Assembly (NCBI GenBank): GCA_040752005.1
Contig: JBFMFX010000005.1
Coordinates: 98,148-162,147 of the forward strand
Direction: 5' to 3'
Origin: RBG-16-66-20 sp040752005
Lineage (GTDB): Bacteria > Pseudomonadota > Gammaproteobacteria > Burkholderiales > SG8-39
DNA: 64,000 bases
Shown here in pieces: positions 43,231-51,639 of this stretch. A program made the position numbers and the translations under genes. The notes below the pieces were generated by a model, which saw nothing but the letters and a program-made list of their open reading frames with translations, had not been told where the DNA came from and did no database searches. Numbering within the stretch: the first letter of the stretch is position 1; each line of letters begins with the position of its first letter.

Positions 43231-44776
43231 CCTTCGACACCCAGCTGCGTACGACGTTGGCGACGATTCTCGGGTCCTGCCGCGCCAGCGAGCGCGCCGC
43301 GCTGACGTGATCGGTGAGCTGCTCCGGGGCCGACTCTCCCGGCGCGGCCGCCGCCGGGCCCGGCGGCGCGGGCCGCGGTGCGGCGAGCGAGGCAAGGAGC
43401 GGCCGCAGCAGGCCGAAGGCCACCGCCAGCACGATCAGCGCGGCGAGCAGGCTCTTGCCGATGTCGAGCGCGGCGGCGAGCGCCTCCGGCCGCTTCCAGA
43501 AAGGCGGCTCCTCCGGCGCTCCGTCGGCTTCGGGCGTGAACGGCACGCTCGCGACCGACAGCGAGTCGCCGCGCTCCTTGCTGAATCCGACCGCCTCGCG
43601 CGCGAGCGTCCCGATCTGCGTCAGCTCCTCGTCCTTGAGCGGCTCGAAGCGCGTGTTGCCCTCGGCGTCGGTGACGCGCCGATGGTTGACCAGCACCGCG
43701 GCCGAAAGGCGCTTGACGGTGCCGGTGGCGTGGCGCACCACGCGCACGGTCTTGTCCAGTTCAAAGCTCGTCGTCGCCTCGCGGCGTGACGAGGCGCCGC
43801 CGCCCGCGCCCGGCTGCAGCGCGGTCACGCCCGGCTGGTTCGACGCCGTTCCGGGCACGCCGGCGGCGCGCGCGGCTGCGCCCTCGGAGGATTCGCTCGT
43901 CGTCTGGCTGCGCACCGCGGCGTCCTTGCCATCCTGGTTGGGCTTGAAGGTCTCGGCGGTGGATTCGGCGAGGCTGAAATCGAGTTCGAGGGTGACCTGC
44001 GCGCGCACGTTGCCGCGCCCGACGATCGGCTCGGTGAGGTCGAGGATGCGCCGCGCATACGAGGCTTCGAGCTCCTGGAGATAGGCGAGCTGGGCGCCGT
44101 CCAGCCCCGCGGGGTTCTCCCCGGGCGCGGAGAGCAGCGTGCCGTGGTGGTCCACCACCGTCACCGCGCGCGCCGACAGCTCCGGCACGCTGGAGGCGAC
44201 CAGATGCACGATGCCGGCCAGTTGCGCGCGCTCCAGCGTGCGTCCCGGATGCAGCTTCACCATCACCGAGGCCGAGGGCTTCTGGCGCTCGCGCACGAAC
44301 AGCGTCGAGCGCGGGATCGCGAGGTGCACGCGCGCGGCCGCGACTGCGCCGAGCGACTGGATCGTGCGCGCCAGCTCGCCCTCCAGCGCGCGCTGATACG
44401 ACACCTGCTCCTGGAACTGCGTCGCGCCGAGCTTGGGGTTCTCCAGCAGCTCGAACCCGACTACCGAACCCTTGGGCAGCCCCTGCGCGGCGAGCCGCAG
44501 GCGGGCGTCGTGCACCTGCGCCGCCGGCACCAGGATCGCGCCGCCGCCCTCGGAGATGCGATACGGCACGCCCATTTGCCCGAGCTGCGCGACGATCGCG
44601 CCGCCGTCGCGCTCCGACAGATTGGCGTAGAGCACGCGCCAGTCCGGAGCGCGGATCCAGAGCCAGCTCGCCACCGCGATCGCCGCGAGCGCCGCAGCCG
44701 CAAGCCCCAGCCCGATGCGGTTGCCGAGCGGCAGGCGGGCGAGCCCCCGCCACGCGCTTGTGCTTTCGTTCGCCAT
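43223..44776 (-). CDS. fliF: flagellar MS-ring protein FliF
   Basis: A 517-residue FliF. A first membrane helix (GLGLAAAALAAIAVASWLWI) and a second near residue 435 (SLLAALIVLAVAFGLLRPLL) enclose the periplasmic ring-building domains, with NLSERDGGAIVAQLGQMGVP and LAIPRSTLFVRERQKPSASV conserved. The C-terminal tail ARQDPRIVANVVRSWVSKDG binds FliG. It is the first gene of the operon running to fliR and diverges from fliE. CATAAT on the minus strand at 44812-44817 is a possible -10; FlhDC-dependent promoters often lack a -35. Confidence 0.97.
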   Translation of the reverse strand: MANESTSAWRGLARLPLGNRIGLGLAAAALAAIAVASWLWIRAPDWRVLYANLSERDGGAIVAQLGQMGVPYRISEGGGAILVPAAQVHDARLRLAAQGLPKGSVVGFELLENPKLGATQFQEQVSYQRALEGELARTIQSLGAVAAARVHLAIPRSTLFVRERQKPSASVMVKLHPGRTLERAQLAGIVHLVASSVPELSARAVTVVDHHGTLLSAPGENPAGLDGAQLAYLQELEASYARRILDLTEPIVGRGNVRAQVTLELDFSLAESTAETFKPNQDGKDAAVRSQTTSESSEGAAARAAGVPGTASNQPGVTALQPGAGGGASSRREATTSFELDKTVRVVRHATGTVKRLSAAVLVNHRRVTDAEGNTRFEPLKDEELTQIGTLAREAVGFSKERGDSLSVASVPFTPEADGAPEEPPFWKRPEALAAALDIGKSLLAALIVLAVAFGLLRPLLASLAAPRPAPPGPAAAAPGESAPEQLTDHVSAARSLARQDPRIVANVVRSWVSKDG

Positions 44777-44939
44777 GGCCTTGCGGATTCCAGCCGGAGA
44801 CGGTGCGCCGGATTATGCGAATGCGCAGCGCGCCGACATTGCCGGAACAACGGCGCGTTTGCGGCTCATTTCGCTTCCCGCGCCGCGGCGCGTGCCGCTA
44901 GCATGCGTGCACTCGCGCAGCGTGACGGAGAACGTACCC
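44777..44939. promoter_or_regulatory. divergent fliF / fliE promoter region
   Basis: This 163-bp region should carry class II promoters in both directions. On the minus strand CATAAT (44812-44817) is a likely -10 for fliF; on the plus strand TAGCAT (44898-44903) is a weaker candidate for fliE. I could not identify an FlhDC box with confidence. Confidence 0.4.
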
Positions 44940-45230
44940 ATGTCCACGATCGAACGCGTGCAGCTTTCGACGCTCGCGGCGCGCGCGGTTTCCGCGCGCG
45001 CGCCGGCGCCCGGATTCGCCGAAGCGCTCAAGGGTGCGCTCGCGACGGTGAGCCGATCGCAGGCGCAGGCGGCCGAGCTTGCGCGCCGCTTGCAGGAGAA
45101 CGATCCGGCGGTGAGCCTGGAGAGGACCATGACGGCGATGGCGCAGGCGAACGTCTCGTTTCAGCTCCTGGTGCAGACGCGCAACCGTCTGGTGCAGGCG
45201 TATCAGGACATCATGAACATGCCGGTGTGA
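44940..45230 (+). CDS. fliE: flagellar hook-basal body protein FliE
   Basis: A 96-residue FliE, the adaptor between the MS ring and the rod. The C-terminal half carries the family pattern: VSLERTMTAMAQANVSFQLL then VQTRNRLVQAYQDIMNMPV, ending in the usual MxMPV. The ATG giving MSTIERVQLS was chosen; the longer upstream frame is not FliE-like. It is transcribed away from fliF, as in enteric bacteria, and converges on ycgR with 9 bp between stops. Confidence 0.96.
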   Translation: MSTIERVQLSTLAARAVSARAPAPGFAEALKGALATVSRSQAQAAELARRLQENDPAVSLERTMTAMAQANVSFQLLVQTRNRLVQAYQDIMNMPV

Positions 45231-45239
45231 GGCGGCCGG

Positions 45240-45980
45240 CTACAGGCGCGTGCGCCGCTCGCGGTCCAGGCGCAGGATGTAGCGCTGGAGCACGGTGAGC
45301 GCGCGACCCGGCAGGTTCACAAACCGCAGTCCGCAGCGCGAGGCGCCGCCCGGCGCGCGTCCGGGCTCCACCGAGCGCACCTCGGCGTCGAAGACGATGC
45401 GCGCGCCTTCGGCAAGCTCGACGCAGCAGTCGCGCAGCAACTCGCCGGTCTGCAACGCGACCCCGGGTGGGGCGATCGCCACCGCGGCGCCGCCGCAACT
45501 GATGTCGAGCACGCGCAGCTTCACGCGCCCGCCGGCCGGGTCCGGCGCGTCCAGCTCGAGCGGGCGCGCGAGCGGCGGCGCGATGCGGAAATGATCGCGC
45601 CGCTGCAGCCGCAGCACCGTGTCCGGCACGCGCACGCGCAGCGCCGCGAGCGCCTCGAACGTCGTCGGCGCGGCGCGCTGTGTCGCGAACTGGATGCGCA
45701 CCCCGTCGAGCGACGTGCTGAAGACGAGTCGCGGCGCGGCGAGCAGCCGGCGGTTGGCCGCCTCCTGCGCGGCCGCGTCGAACACCAGCTCCTCGAAGTC
45801 GGGGTTGACCGCGAGCAGGGCCGAGACGATGAAGTCCTCGCCGCCGTCGAAGCGGACGGTGACCGGGGCGCGCCGCTCGATCAGCACGCGCAGCAGGGCG
45901 AGGATCTCGATGCGCGAATAGAGCTGGTAGCGTTCGAGGTCCTCGGCGGCCGCGCCGAGGGCGATCGGCTCCTGCCTCAC
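45240..45980 (-). CDS. ycgR: flagellar brake protein YcgR (PilZ domain)
   Basis: A 246-residue protein with the YcgR N-terminal domain (DLERYQLYSRIEILALLRVL, then VTVRFDGGEDFIVSALLAVN) and a C-terminal PilZ domain. The c-di-GMP-binding motifs are intact: RRDHFR (RxxxR) at the start of PilZ and DISCGG (DxSxxG) further on. When bound to c-di-GMP, YcgR slows the motor through FliG/MotA. The start is GTG, overlapping the stop of the FlhB-like gene as GTGA, so the two are coupled. It closes the filament operon. Confidence 0.9.
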   Translation of the reverse strand: MRQEPIALGAAAEDLERYQLYSRIEILALLRVLIERRAPVTVRFDGGEDFIVSALLAVNPDFEELVFDAAAQEAANRRLLAAPRLVFSTSLDGVRIQFATQRAAPTTFEALAALRVRVPDTVLRLQRRDHFRIAPPLARPLELDAPDPAGGRVKLRVLDISCGGAAVAIAPPGVALQTGELLRDCCVELAEGARIVFDAEVRSVEPGRAPGGASRCGLRFVNLPGRALTVLQRYILRLDRERRTRL

Positions 45981-46267
45981 GGGCGCTCCCCGCGTGGTCG
46001 CGGCGCGCCCTCGCGCTCGAGGCGCCAGGCCCAGGCGAGCAGCTCCGCCACCGCGACGTACAGCGAGGGCGGAATCGCGCGATCGAGGTCCACCTGCATG
46101 AGCAGCGCGCACAGCTCGCGCGAGCCATGCACCGCGATGCCCGCCGCGCGCGCGCGGCGCACGATCTCGTCGGCGACCAGGCCCCGGCCCTTGGCGATCA
46201 CGCGCGGCGCGGCGTCGCCCTCGGCGTAGGCGAGCGCCACTGCGGCGCGCGGCAGCTCAGGCGTCAT
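45977..46267 (-). CDS. FlhB C-terminal-domain homologue lacking NPTH
   Basis: A 96-residue protein matching only the cytoplasmic C-terminal domain of FlhB/SctU export-switch proteins: AVALAYAEGDAAPRVIAKGR, then VADEIVRRARAAGIAVHGSR and IPPSLYVAVAELLAWAWRLE. The NPTHYAVALxY autocleavage sequence is replaced by ELPRAAVALAY, so self-cleavage is not expected. There is no membrane domain. Similar short FlhB-like proteins (FlhX, Bacillus YlqH) occur beside FliK-like genes, as here: the stop of the FliK-like gene overlaps its start by 11 bases. It may stand in for cleaved FlhB-C or modulate export switching. Confidence 0.82.
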   Translation of the reverse strand: MTPELPRAAVALAYAEGDAAPRVIAKGRGLVADEIVRRARAAGIAVHGSRELCALLMQVDLDRAIPPSLYVAVAELLAWAWRLEREGAPRPRGERP

Positions 46268-46958
46268 CGGCGGCGACCTCGATGCGCTCGAGCACCAGCG
46301 CGTTGCGCTCGAGCGCCGCGGCAAGCAGCGGCGCGCCAGCGGCCAGTTCGGCGCGGCTCGCCGCCGAGGCGGCGCGCGCGCTGACGCGCGCCAGCTCCTC
46401 GTGCACCGACACGACGAGCGCCACCTCGCCCAGGCGCGGCAGCTTGAGCTGAAGGCGCGCGCTCCAGAGGTGGGTCGGCGGCGCGGCGCCGGCCGGCGGC
46501 TTCCGGTCCTCGCGCCGGATGCACAGCGTCGCGCCCGCGTCCGGCGGAAAAAGCGCCCCGAGCGCGATCGCGCGGCCCTGCGGCTCGCCGTGCTCGCGCG
46601 CCAACCGCTCGATCTCGCGTGGCGAGGCCGAGGTCAAGCCGGATTCGCCGCGCTCGGCGTCGCTCTGCGCGGTGCGGCGGGGCGGGGCTTGCGCCTCGTC
46701 GCCCCGGTACAGCGCCTCGAGCCCGGAGGCAAGGCGCGGCGAAGCGGCCACCGGCACGGGCACGCGAACCGCGACGCGCACCGCGGGCGGCACAGCGCGC
46801 GGCGCGTCGGCGTCCTGCGCCGCGCGCGCCGCCGCCGGTTGCGCATTCGCGGCGGCGGGCTGCGGCGCGGGTGCCGGTGCTGGGGCCGCGCCCGGCCAGG
46901 GGGGGAATCGCACCGCGCGAGCAAGCAGCGCGAGCAGCGCGTTGCCGCCCGCGATCAC
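46257..46958 (-). CDS. FliK-like protein paired with the FlhB-like gene
   Basis: A 233-residue protein. Residues 1-150 are Ala/Pro/Arg-rich and without recognisable motifs. The C-terminal part (LWSARLQLKLPRLGEVALVV, SRAELAAGAPLLAAALERNA, LVLERIEVA) has the strand-helix pattern of the FliK switch domain, where 'LGxVxVxL' is followed by a helix and a last strand. The GTG start overlaps the preceding small gene as GTGA, and the end overlaps the FlhB-like gene, so three genes are coupled. It is probably a second, divergent FliK-type protein; the match is weak enough that 'hypothetical' is a fair alternative. Confidence 0.65.
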   Translation of the reverse strand: MIAGGNALLALLARAVRFPPWPGAAPAPAPAPQPAAANAQPAAARAAQDADAPRAVPPAVRVAVRVPVPVAASPRLASGLEALYRGDEAQAPPRRTAQSDAERGESGLTSASPREIERLAREHGEPQGRAIALGALFPPDAGATLCIRREDRKPPAGAAPPTHLWSARLQLKLPRLGEVALVVSVHEELARVSARAASAASRAELAAGAPLLAAALERNALVLERIEVAADDA

Positions 46959-47140
46959 GCGCCCTCTCCCTGCGCATATTCGTCGCAGCCGTCGCGAGGC
47001 GGCGGTGGCGGCGGTGGCTTGCGGCGCGGTGCCGGCGGCGCCTCGCGCCGCGGTCTGCGCGCGGGTACCGGGGGCACGCGCCAGGCCGGCCCGATCGGCT
47101 GCGGCGGTGGCGAACGCGTCGGCGTGTCGGTTGTGGGCAT
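46955..47140 (-). CDS. 61-residue proline-rich protein of the filament operon
   Basis: A short protein, MPTTDTPTRSPPPQPIGPAW at the start, then alternating Pro and Arg with a run of seven Pro, ending DGCDEYAQGEGA. It lies 4 bp after fliT and its stop overlaps the GTG of the FliK-like gene, which argues that it is translated. I recognise no family. A Pro-rich flexible linker or partner-binding peptide is possible. Confidence 0.55.
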   Translation of the reverse strand: MPTTDTPTRSPPPQPIGPAWRVPPVPARRPRREAPPAPRRKPPPPPPPRDGCDEYAQGEGA

Positions 47141-47144
47141 TTCC

Positions 47145-47462
47145 TCAGTCCCCGTAGCGAAGGCGCGCGCGGCGCGCGTCGCCGGCGGCCGAGAGCATCG
47201 CCTCGAGTCGCGCAAGCTGCGGCTGCAGATGCCGCCGGATCTCGGCATCGTCGGCGAGCACGCGCCTCAGGATCTCGCCCTTGCGCCTGCGCTCGTGCTC
47301 GGGGAGCGGGGCGGGCGGCCGCGAGCGCGCCTCGGCAACGAGCGCCGCGCAGCGCGCCTCGGCCTCGATCAGTCCGTCCCAGTCGCCAGCGCGCGCCGCC
47401 GCAAGCATCCTCGCGCTCGCCGCCCCGATCGCCTCGTACAGCTCAAGCGCGGCGCTCGCCAT
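47145..47462 (-). CDS. fliT: flagellar export chaperone FliT
   Basis: A 105-residue helical protein (LELYEAIGAASARMLAAARA, LIEAEARCAALVAEARSRPP, RRVLADDAEIRRHLQPQLAR). Length, helical pattern and position after fliS fit FliT, which chaperones the cap protein FliD and in enteric bacteria inhibits FlhDC. It overlaps the end of fliS by 20 bp. FliT is poorly conserved, so context weighs heavily. Confidence 0.78.
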   Translation of the reverse strand: MASAALELYEAIGAASARMLAAARAGDWDGLIEAEARCAALVAEARSRPPAPLPEHERRRKGEILRRVLADDAEIRRHLQPQLARLEAMLSAAGDARRARLRYGD

Positions 47463-47871
47463 TCGGCGTTCTTCCGGCCGATCCGGACCCGATCGCCTGC
47501 CAGGCCTGGCGCAGGTCGCCGAGGAGCCGCGCCACTTCTTCCAGTCCCTGCGGATCGTTGCGCGCGCTGGCGAGCAGCAGCCGCCGGCTCATGTAGTCGT
47601 AGAGGTCCGCGAGGCGCGCCGCGAGTTCGCCGCCCGCGCTGCGATCGAGGCTCGCAGCGAGCCCTTCCTCGATGATCTGGATCGCCTTGGAGATCGCCGT
47701 GCCCTTGGTCGCGAGGTCGCGTGCGCGCATGCGCTCGGCGGCGCGGTTCACCGCGGCGATCGCCGCGTCGTAGAGCATCAGCGTCAGGCGGTGCGGACTG
47801 GCCGCGGCGACGTCGGTTTCCAGTTGCACCGCGGCGTAGCGGGCGGTGGCGAAACGGGTCTCGGGTGTCAT
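47443..47871 (-). CDS. fliS: flagellin export chaperone FliS
   Basis: A 142-residue FliS with the N-terminal RYAAVQLETDVAAASPHRLT, helix LMLYDAAIAAVNRAAERMRA and GTAISKAIQIIEEGLAASLD, ending in LYDYMSRRLLLASARNDPQG. It binds the C-terminus of flagellin and keeps it unfolded until export. It overlaps fliD by four bases and fliT by 20. Confidence 0.94.
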   Translation of the reverse strand: MTPETRFATARYAAVQLETDVAAASPHRLTLMLYDAAIAAVNRAAERMRARDLATKGTAISKAIQIIEEGLAASLDRSAGGELAARLADLYDYMSRRLLLASARNDPQGLEEVARLLGDLRQAWQAIGSGSAGRTPNGERRA

Positions 47872-49871
47872 GTTCTCGTCTTCGGCAGTGCGGCGAGCTG
47901 GTTAGCCAGGAAGCTCGCGGTGCTGTTCATGCGCGCGAGCATCGCGTCGAGCGCGACGAACTGCGCCCGGTAGCGCTGTTCGGTGCGGCCCAAGCGCTCT
48001 TCCAGCGCCGTGCGGCGCCGGTCGAACGCTTTCAACCGCTCGTTCAGCCCGTCGGTGCGCGCCGCGATCGCGCCGCCCTCGGCCAGCATCTCGTCGAGCA
48101 CCCGGGAAATCCGGTGCGCGTAGCCGATCGAGAAGGTCACGGTGCCGAAGCTGCCGGTGTCGTCGCTCGCGATCTCGAGCATCAAGCCCTCGGCAGCGTC
48201 GCCGGCGGCGCCGGTGAGCACGCGGCCGGCGCCGCTCGCGGCGACGCCGTTGATCGTTCCGGCCACGTCCTGTCCCGCGGTCGAGGTCGGCGCGGCGCCG
48301 AACAGGTTCGCGGCACCGGCGCCGGATTCGACGGCGACGCGGGAATCCGAGCCGTAACGGGCCGAGGTCACGGTGAGCACGCCCGCCGATTGCGTGACGC
48401 TTACCGAGATACCGGCGTCGGCAAGCGCCTGCACGCCGTTCAACTTCGTCTGCAGCTCGGCGGCGAGCGCGTCGGCGCTCGCGTACGTGCCGGCGGCGAG
48501 CGTCACCGAGGCGGCGACACCGTCCACGGTGAACGCGACGGTGTCGTTCACGCCGGCGGTGATCGTCAGCCCCGCGGCGGCGCTGCCTGCGAGCGTGCCG
48601 CGCGTCGCGGCGCGCGTGACGACGACCTCGTAGGTTCCGGCGCGGGTGTTCTCGCCCGCGCCCCGGTAGCTCACCGCCGCGTGGCCTGCCTTGAGCGTGC
48701 GGGTGAACACCGTCGCGATGTCGTCGAAGGCGCTGTCCATCGCTGCGGCGAGCGCGGCCTCGTCCAGGGCGAGCGTGCCGTCGGCCTGAAAGCGCACGCC
48801 CACCTGCGACAACGAACTGAGCGACGCCGACAGGATCTGCGCTCCGGATACGATCGCCGAACGCAGCCGCGACACGATCGAAATGCCCACGGCGTCACCC
48901 TGGAGCTGGCCGGCCTGCTTCGTCTGCGCGTTGTAGCCCATCAGGTCCTTGAACACCGCGGCGGCGGCGTTGTGCGCCTCGATGAACTTGCGCACCGCGC
49001 TTTTCACCGCCTCGGCGTCGCGGGTCACTGTCACGGTGGTCGTCGTGCCGGGCGCCGCCTTGAGCAGCTCGAGCGTGACGCCCTGGATCGCGTCGCTGAC
49101 GGTGTTCGACGGCTTGGTGACGGCGATGCCGTCGAGCCGCAGCGACGCGTCCTGCGCCGCCGTCGTCTCGGTCAGGTTCCTGCCGCTTCCCGCCGCCGCC
49201 GTCGGGTCGTAGGCGAGGCGCGAAAGACCCGCTTCGTCGGTGTGATTGCGGTCGCTGTCGGCGACCGACACGCGCAGGCTCGATGCGCGTCCGGCGTCCT
49301 TGCTGGTGAACACCAGGCGCTCGCCGGTGCCGTCGTTGACCAGGCTCGCACTGACGCCGATGCCGGCCGCGTTCACCGCGTCGCGGATGCCGGCGAGCGA
49401 GCCCTGACCGGCGGCAATGACGACCGACTGTGCCGGTTTCGCTGGGTTCAGCGTGAAGGTGTTCGTCGCCGAATCGTAGGTACCGAACTGGAAGGTGAGC
49501 GTGCCGGTGCCGACCTCGTCGAGCGCGCTCGCGAAAGAGACCGAGCGCAGCTTGTGCGCCTGGGCAAGGGCGAGGACTTCGAGCGTGTAGCTTCCGGGCG
49601 CCGCCGAGGCCGAGGCGCTCGCCGAGGCCAGAGACGCGTCGCCCACGCTCGCCTTCATTGTCCGGAAGCGCTCGGGGGTATCCAGGTCCCGGATCGCGTT
49701 CTGCAGCGCGACGAGCGCGCCCTTGACGCGCCCCCAGGCCGAGATCCGCGCCTGTACCTGCGATTGCTGCGAGGCGAGCGCGGCAAGCGGCCGGCGCTCG
49801 ACGTTCATCAGTTGACTGACGATCGCGTTGACGTCGAGGTTGGTCGTTCCGACTCCGGCGGTCGTAGCCAC
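47868..49871 (-). CDS. fliD: flagellar filament cap protein FliD
   Basis: A 667-residue FliD (HAP2). The N-terminal part DVNAIVSQLMNVERRPLAAL and RISAWGRVKGALVALQNAIR matches the FliD N domain; the C-terminal coiled region (SRVLDEMLAEGGAIAARTDG, then LNERLKAFDRRRTALEERLG) matches the FliD C domain. The central part contains repeats of flagellin-IN type rich in Ala, Thr, Val and Gly. It is some 200 residues longer than the E. coli protein. FliD caps the filament and folds incoming flagellin. It is 14 bp after flaG. Confidence 0.95.
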   Translation of the reverse strand: MATTAGVGTTNLDVNAIVSQLMNVERRPLAALASQQSQVQARISAWGRVKGALVALQNAIRDLDTPERFRTMKASVGDASLASASASASAAPGSYTLEVLALAQAHKLRSVSFASALDEVGTGTLTFQFGTYDSATNTFTLNPAKPAQSVVIAAGQGSLAGIRDAVNAAGIGVSASLVNDGTGERLVFTSKDAGRASSLRVSVADSDRNHTDEAGLSRLAYDPTAAAGSGRNLTETTAAQDASLRLDGIAVTKPSNTVSDAIQGVTLELLKAAPGTTTTVTVTRDAEAVKSAVRKFIEAHNAAAAVFKDLMGYNAQTKQAGQLQGDAVGISIVSRLRSAIVSGAQILSASLSSLSQVGVRFQADGTLALDEAALAAAMDSAFDDIATVFTRTLKAGHAAVSYRGAGENTRAGTYEVVVTRAATRGTLAGSAAAGLTITAGVNDTVAFTVDGVAASVTLAAGTYASADALAAELQTKLNGVQALADAGISVSVTQSAGVLTVTSARYGSDSRVAVESGAGAANLFGAAPTSTAGQDVAGTINGVAASGAGRVLTGAAGDAAEGLMLEIASDDTGSFGTVTFSIGYAHRISRVLDEMLAEGGAIAARTDGLNERLKAFDRRRTALEERLGRTEQRYRAQFVALDAMLARMNSTASFLANQLAALPKTRT

Positions 49872-49885
49872 GGCGGGATCTCCCC

Positions 49886-50221
49886 TCAGGCTTTCAGGCG
49901 CAGCAGAATGCCCTGCATGTGTTCCAGCGCCCGGCCCGCGGCGATCGCCTCCGGCGCCGGGATCTGGCGCAGAACCTCGCCGGTCTCCCGGTCCACCACC
50001 TTGACGATGGCGCGATCGCCGTCCAGTACGAACTCGAGCGCGGGCGCCTGCGCGCGCAACGTGCGCAGCACGCGCTCGGTCGGCTGCGGCGCGGACTGCG
50101 CGGCCGGCGCGGCAAGGGTTTCGACTGCGCGGCTCGCCGCGGCGCCCGTTGCGGGGGCGTCGCGGCCAGCCGCCTGCCGGCCGAAGGCCTCGAAGGCTTG
50201 CGGGACCGGCAGGACGGGCAT
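49886..50221 (-). CDS. flaG: FlaG-family flagellar protein
   Basis: A 111-residue protein. The N-terminus is Ala/Pro-rich and variable; the C-terminal half LEFVLDGDRAIVKVVDRETG then EVLRQIPAPEAIAAGRALEH is the FlaG/YvyC pattern. FlaG influences filament length in some bacteria. It is the second gene of the filament operon, 17 bp after fliC and 14 bp before fliD. Confidence 0.92.
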   Translation of the reverse strand: MPVLPVPQAFEAFGRQAAGRDAPATGAAASRAVETLAAPAAQSAPQPTERVLRTLRAQAPALEFVLDGDRAIVKVVDRETGEVLRQIPAPEAIAAGRALEHMQGILLRLKA

Positions 50222-50238
50222 GGCTCAGGAGGGGTGCG

Positions 50239-51639
50239 CTATCCCCGCAGCAGCGCGAGTACGTTGTTCGGCATCGCGTTCGCTTGCGCGAGCATCGCCA
50301 CCCCGGCCTGCTGCAGGATCTGCGCCCGGGTGAGCGCCGCGGTCTCGGCCGCGAAATCGGCGTCCTTGATGCGCGAGCGCGAGGCCGACAGGTTCTCGGC
50401 CATGGTCTGCAGGTTGGCCACCACCGAGCTGAAGCGGTTCTGCACCGCGCCCAGTTGCGCGCGCGCCGAGTTCACCGTCGCGAGCGCCGCATCCACCGAT
50501 GTGATCGCCGCGTTCGCCCCGGACACCGTGGAGATGTCGAGATTGGCGATTGCGGTGCCCGAGAGGCTCGCCGCGGTCGTGCCGGCGGTGAAGCCGACAT
50601 CGGTAGGCGCCGTCCCGGAGATGGTGATCCCGGAGCTGCTCGAGGAGCTGAGGGTGATGGTGCTGCGGTAGGTGCCGGCCGCAGCCATACCGGTGTTGGT
50701 CGCGTCGAACGTGCCCGAGGTTTGGGTGTAGGACAGCACGACGTTGCGGCCGTCGCTCGAGACCAGATCCACGCCGGTGCCGTCGTCCACCGCCGTGACC
50801 CCGGTCGCCGCGCTGATCGCGTTGACCGCGGCGACCAGGTTGGCACGGTTGGTCGCGGCCGTGGCGCCGAGCGTGACGCTCGCGGTGTTGACGCCGTTGA
50901 TGGTGAGGTAGCCCGTGCCCGCCGTCGTACCGGTCGTGCCGCCGGAGACGGTGAGCGAGTTGGCCGTGGCGGTGACGCCGGTGCCCGAGAGCGCGTTGAT
51001 CGCCGCAGCGATCGTCTTCGCATCGTTCGCGACCGCGCCCAGGGCGACGCCGTTGATCACGAGGTCGCCGGCGGCGATCGCGTTGCCGGTGACGGTGCTG
51101 CTGGTGACGCTCGCCGAGTAGCTCGCGCCGAGGTCCATCGTGCGCGCGCTCGCGATCGAGGACACCGTGATCGTGTGCCCGGCGTCCGGGCCGACCTGGA
51201 ACACCTGCGAGCTGAACGTGCCGTCGAGCAGTTTGACGCCGTTGAACGTCGTCTGCGACGCGACGCGGTCGATCTCCGCCACCAGCTGGGCCACCTCCGC
51301 CTGGAGCGCGGCGCGGTCGGTCGCGCTGTTGCTCGCGTTGGCCGACTGAACGGCCAGTTCGCGGACGCGCTGGAGGTTGTTCGAGATCTCGTTCAGCGCG
51401 CCTTCAGCCGTCTGGGCGAGCGAGATGCCGTCATTCGCGTTGCGCGCGGCCTGGTTCATGCCGCGGATCTGGGCGGTGAAACGCTCGCTGATCGCCAGTC
51501 CCGCGGCGTCGTCCCTGGCGCTGTTGATGCGCAGGCCCGAGGACAGGCGCTGCAGCGCGACATCCAGCGCTCCCTGGGACATGTTGAGGGCGCGCTGCGA
51601 GTTGAGCGAGGCGATGTTGCTGTTGATCATCTGAGGCAT
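50239..51639 (-). CDS. fliC: flagellin
   Basis: A 466-residue flagellin. The N-terminal D0/D1 region is conserved (MPQMINSNIASLNSQRALNM, QRLSSGLRINSARDDAAGLA, ISERFTAQIRGMNQAARNAN), as is the C-terminal one (QNRFSSVVANLQTMAENLSA, SRSRIKDADFAAETAALTRA, ending NAMPNNVLALLRG). The centre is Thr/Ala/Gly-rich with flagellin-IN-like repeats and would be surface-exposed. AAAGGAG lies 8 bases before ATG. A sigma-28-like promoter lies about 92 bp upstream. It leads a run of genes ending in ycgR. Confidence 0.98.
   Translation of the reverse strand: MPQMINSNIASLNSQRALNMSQGALDVALQRLSSGLRINSARDDAAGLAISERFTAQIRGMNQAARNANDGISLAQTAEGALNEISNNLQRVRELAVQSANASNSATDRAALQAEVAQLVAEIDRVASQTTFNGVKLLDGTFSSQVFQVGPDAGHTITVSSIASARTMDLGASYSASVTSSTVTGNAIAAGDLVINGVALGAVANDAKTIAAAINALSGTGVTATANSLTVSGGTTGTTAGTGYLTINGVNTASVTLGATAATNRANLVAAVNAISAATGVTAVDDGTGVDLVSSDGRNVVLSYTQTSGTFDATNTGMAAAGTYRSTITLSSSSSSGITISGTAPTDVGFTAGTTAASLSGTAIANLDISTVSGANAAITSVDAALATVNSARAQLGAVQNRFSSVVANLQTMAENLSASRSRIKDADFAAETAALTRAQILQQAGVAMLAQANAMPNNVLALLRG

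Noticed and set aside
47721..50333. An 870-codon open frame opposite fliD and flaG
   Set aside because: It is antisense to conserved flagellar genes and has low-complexity composition.
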